Shown here: positions 62,412 through 64,000 of the stretch, one piece after another
How the letters are laid out: every line of letters starts with the position of its first letter
How positions within the stretch are numbered: position 1 is the first letter of the stretch
Source of the DNA: Daphnia pulex
Lineage: Eukaryota > Arthropoda > Branchiopoda > Diplostraca > Daphniidae
NCBI RefSeq assembly: GCF_021134715.1
Contig: NC_060026.1
Location: 12,143,001 to 12,207,000, forward strand
Direction of reading: 5' to 3'
DNA length: 64,000 nucleotides
Program-made: the position numbers and the translations under genes
Notes under the pieces: model-generated
What the model saw: only the letters and a program-made list of their open reading frames with translations
The model's database searches: none
What the model was told of the DNA's origin: nothing

Positions 62412-63998
62412 CTAAATCTGAGTCTGCTTAATTTCGCGGAGCTCGTGGTACTCGTTGTTGTTGCCGTTGGGCCGGCCTGGCCACCCATTCTCGTGCTGTT
62501 GCTGCTGGAGTGGCTGTACCCAGTTGCTGGTGCACTGCTGCTGCTGAGTGCTGGCCGGCTGAGTTCCTGGTGGTGTTGTTGTTGTTCCGGCTGTTGTCGT
62601 GTCTAACGGGTCCCATTCTTTGTGAATGAGCCGCCGCTGAGGCGGGCCGGTGCTGTTGCAGCTGGACGGCAAGAGGGCGCAATGACTGCCCGAATCTGAA
62701 TCGGCGCCATTGTCGTTGTTGGCCGGCAATTGATGGGCCGTTCGATGTGGTTGCTGCTGCTGTTGCTGCGACTGATGAATGGGCGTGTCGGGCGGACTGA
62801 AGAGGTCATTGTCCGTCTCGTTGTCTTCCTCTTCATCTTCCTCCTCTTCATCCTCCTCGCCCTGCTGCTGCAGTTGCGGCTGTTGTGGCTGGACAAACGG
62901 GTTGATGAGGTGGTACTCGCCGGAAGAGAAACTCGACTGGCGTCGAGGGCGTGGCATTTTCAAAACGCTCAACCCAGTCGTCGTATTCGTCGGAACTCCT
63001 CCGCCGGATGACACTTCACCGTTGGGCAAGTGCTGCTGGGCCTGCTGCTGCTGCTGCTGTCCGTTCAAGTTGTCCAGCTGGTCATTGCCAGTCGTATTGA
63101 CGTCAGTGGCCACCAGGGCTGGAGTGATGGTCGTCCCCCTGGCCATGACGGCCCGGATGCCGCTCATCTCGCAGTGGGTGAAGGGCATGGAGCTGCCCGG
63201 CCCTCCGCCGCCAGGCCCAGCTCCGGCCGCCGACGACGAGTTCATCATGGCCTGTTCGCTCTGCAGGATCTTGATCTTGGCCACCATTTCGCGGAGCTCG
63301 TAGCGCAGGATGGCCAGGAAGCAGAGCTTGATGAAGGCCAGGACGCAATAGCCCAGCACGAAGAGCGTGTCGCCCGTCATGTGCAGCCACGACGAGACGA
63401 ATTCACCGCAGCCGGACTCGTGGACGTCGCTGACGTCGCCCACGCTGGGCCAAACTCCGCCGCACTCGACCGACAACGACGATGACGACAGGAAATCCTC
63501 GTCCTCGTCTTCATCCAGCCCGTCCTCGTCGTCCGTCTCTTTCTCGTCCAGCGTCAGCCCGCGATGTCGGTGCTGGTTGGGATGTTGTTGCTGCTGTTGT
63601 TGTTGGCGATTGACGGACTCTTTCTTGTGGCCGGCCGACGGACTGATTGGAATCGTCGGGGCGGATGGAGGAGTCGTCACTCGCCTTTGGATGCGGGACG
63701 ATCCTTGTTGTTGTGGCGGCTGCTGCTGGACGGTGGTGAGGGGCCGGTGACTCAGACTCAGGTTGCCAGCCAGCTGCTGTTGTTGTTGTTGTTGGAGGTG
63801 GAGCTGCTCGCGCATCATGCGCTCGTGGTAGCGTTCGTTGTAGTCCCTCAGCTGCTGGCGGTGCTTGCCCGTCCCGTAGACTTCCTTGCGGCCGGGCGGC
63901 ACTTCGCTGGCCATCGACATAAAGTGCCCGTTTTTGCGCAGCTGCTCGCTGGTGAAGCTGGCCGACTTGCAGCACGAGTCCGGCAGCGGCAGTCGACT
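62412..63998 (-). CDS. Tetraspanin-like membrane protein, 3' part (runs off the window)
   Basis: The minus-strand frame is open from the right edge to a TAG at 62412, giving at least 528 C-terminal residues. It begins LPLPDSCCK, the CC-containing motif of a tetraspanin large extracellular loop. Further on come ECGGVW and ESGCGEF, the Cys and GC expected before the fourth transmembrane helix, and then DTLFVLGYCVLAFIKLCFLAIL, that helix. The first three helices must lie beyond the window. The loop between CC and GC is about 155 residues with polyQ runs, a basic Arg/His part and an acidic DEDEDEDF run, much longer than usual. The cytoplasmic tail of about 315 residues is also polyQ- and Glu-rich with GEYHLINPF and NEYHELREI. 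Frame continuity and GC-rich coding composition support a single exon, but a hidden intron in the loop cannot be excluded. Confidence 0.7.
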   Translation of the reverse strand, partial: SRLPLPDSCCKSASFTSEQLRKNGHFMSMASEVPPGRKEVYGTGKHRQQLRDYNERYHERMMREQLHLQQQQQQQLAGNLSLSHRPLTTVQQQPPQQQGSSRIQRRVTTPPSAPTIPISPSAGHKKESVNRQQQQQQQHPNQHRHRGLTLDEKETDDEDGLDEDEDEDFLSSSSLSVECGGVWPSVGDVSDVHESGCGEFVSSWLHMTGDTLFVLGYCVLAFIKLCFLAILRYELREMVAKIKILQSEQAMMNSSSAAGAGPGGGGPGSSMPFTHCEMSGIRAVMARGTTITPALVATDVNTTGNDQLDNLNGQQQQQQAQQHLPNGEVSSGGGVPTNTTTGLSVLKMPRPRRQSSFSSGEYHLINPFVQPQQPQLQQQGEEDEEEEDEEEDNETDNDLFSPPDTPIHQSQQQQQQPHRTAHQLPANNDNGADSDSGSHCALLPSSCNSTGPPQRRLIHKEWDPLDTTTAGTTTTPPGTQPASTQQQQCTSNWVQPLQQQQHENGWPGRPNGNNNEYHELREIKQTQI

Positions 63999-64000
63999 GA

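Overview
This is a gene-dense metazoan chromosome segment, most likely from a crustacean and probably a cladoceran such as Daphnia. That placement is an inference. It rests on multi-exon genes with very short introns (mostly 55-90 bp), peritrophin-type chitin-binding and C1q/CASPR-like secreted gene families, and ordinary animal housekeeping and signalling genes. I found no bacterial contig features such as operons, Shine-Dalgarno sites or IS elements. Exon borders were derived by hand from GT/AG sites and reading phase; each recognised multi-exon model below closes in frame.

Left part (1-9.7 kb): a secreted three-domain chitin-binding protein (+); an unrecognised secreted 185-aa protein (-); the small GTPase RABL3 (+), convergent with the mitochondrial RNA-binding factor MTRES1 (-), their stops 47 bp apart; and a secreted coiled-coil/CASPR-like/C1q protein (+).

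Centre (10.8-25.8 kb): the standout feature is a 12.7-kb uninterrupted reading frame (4,229 codons). It encodes an SpvB/TcdB-like N-terminal part, YD/RHS repeats and an RHS core, the architecture of bacterial Tc/Rhs toxins, followed by about 1,190 C-terminal residues that I cannot assign. It has a spliced non-coding leader and a polyadenylation signal, so it looks like a eukaryotic gene of bacterial origin. A C1q-type gene flanks it on each side; the right-hand one (-) is a clear paralog of the left-hand one (+).

Right part: a repeat-rich gap with a diverged duplication (26.7-28.1 kb); RACK1 (-), whose two longest introns each contain a candidate C/D-box snoRNA; a lemur-tyrosine-kinase-like receptor (LMTK, -) with a changed catalytic loop; the Polycomb E3 ligase RING1/RNF2 (-); the Arf GAP ASAP (+, 16 coding exons); a two-DM10 EFHC-type ciliary protein that looks shortened (-); a pseudouridine-5'-phosphate glycosidase whose fused pfkB kinase domain survives only as a stub (+); and the 3' part of a tetraspanin-like gene (-) that runs off the right edge. 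The genes are functionally unrelated to each other, apart from the C1q pair around the RHS gene.
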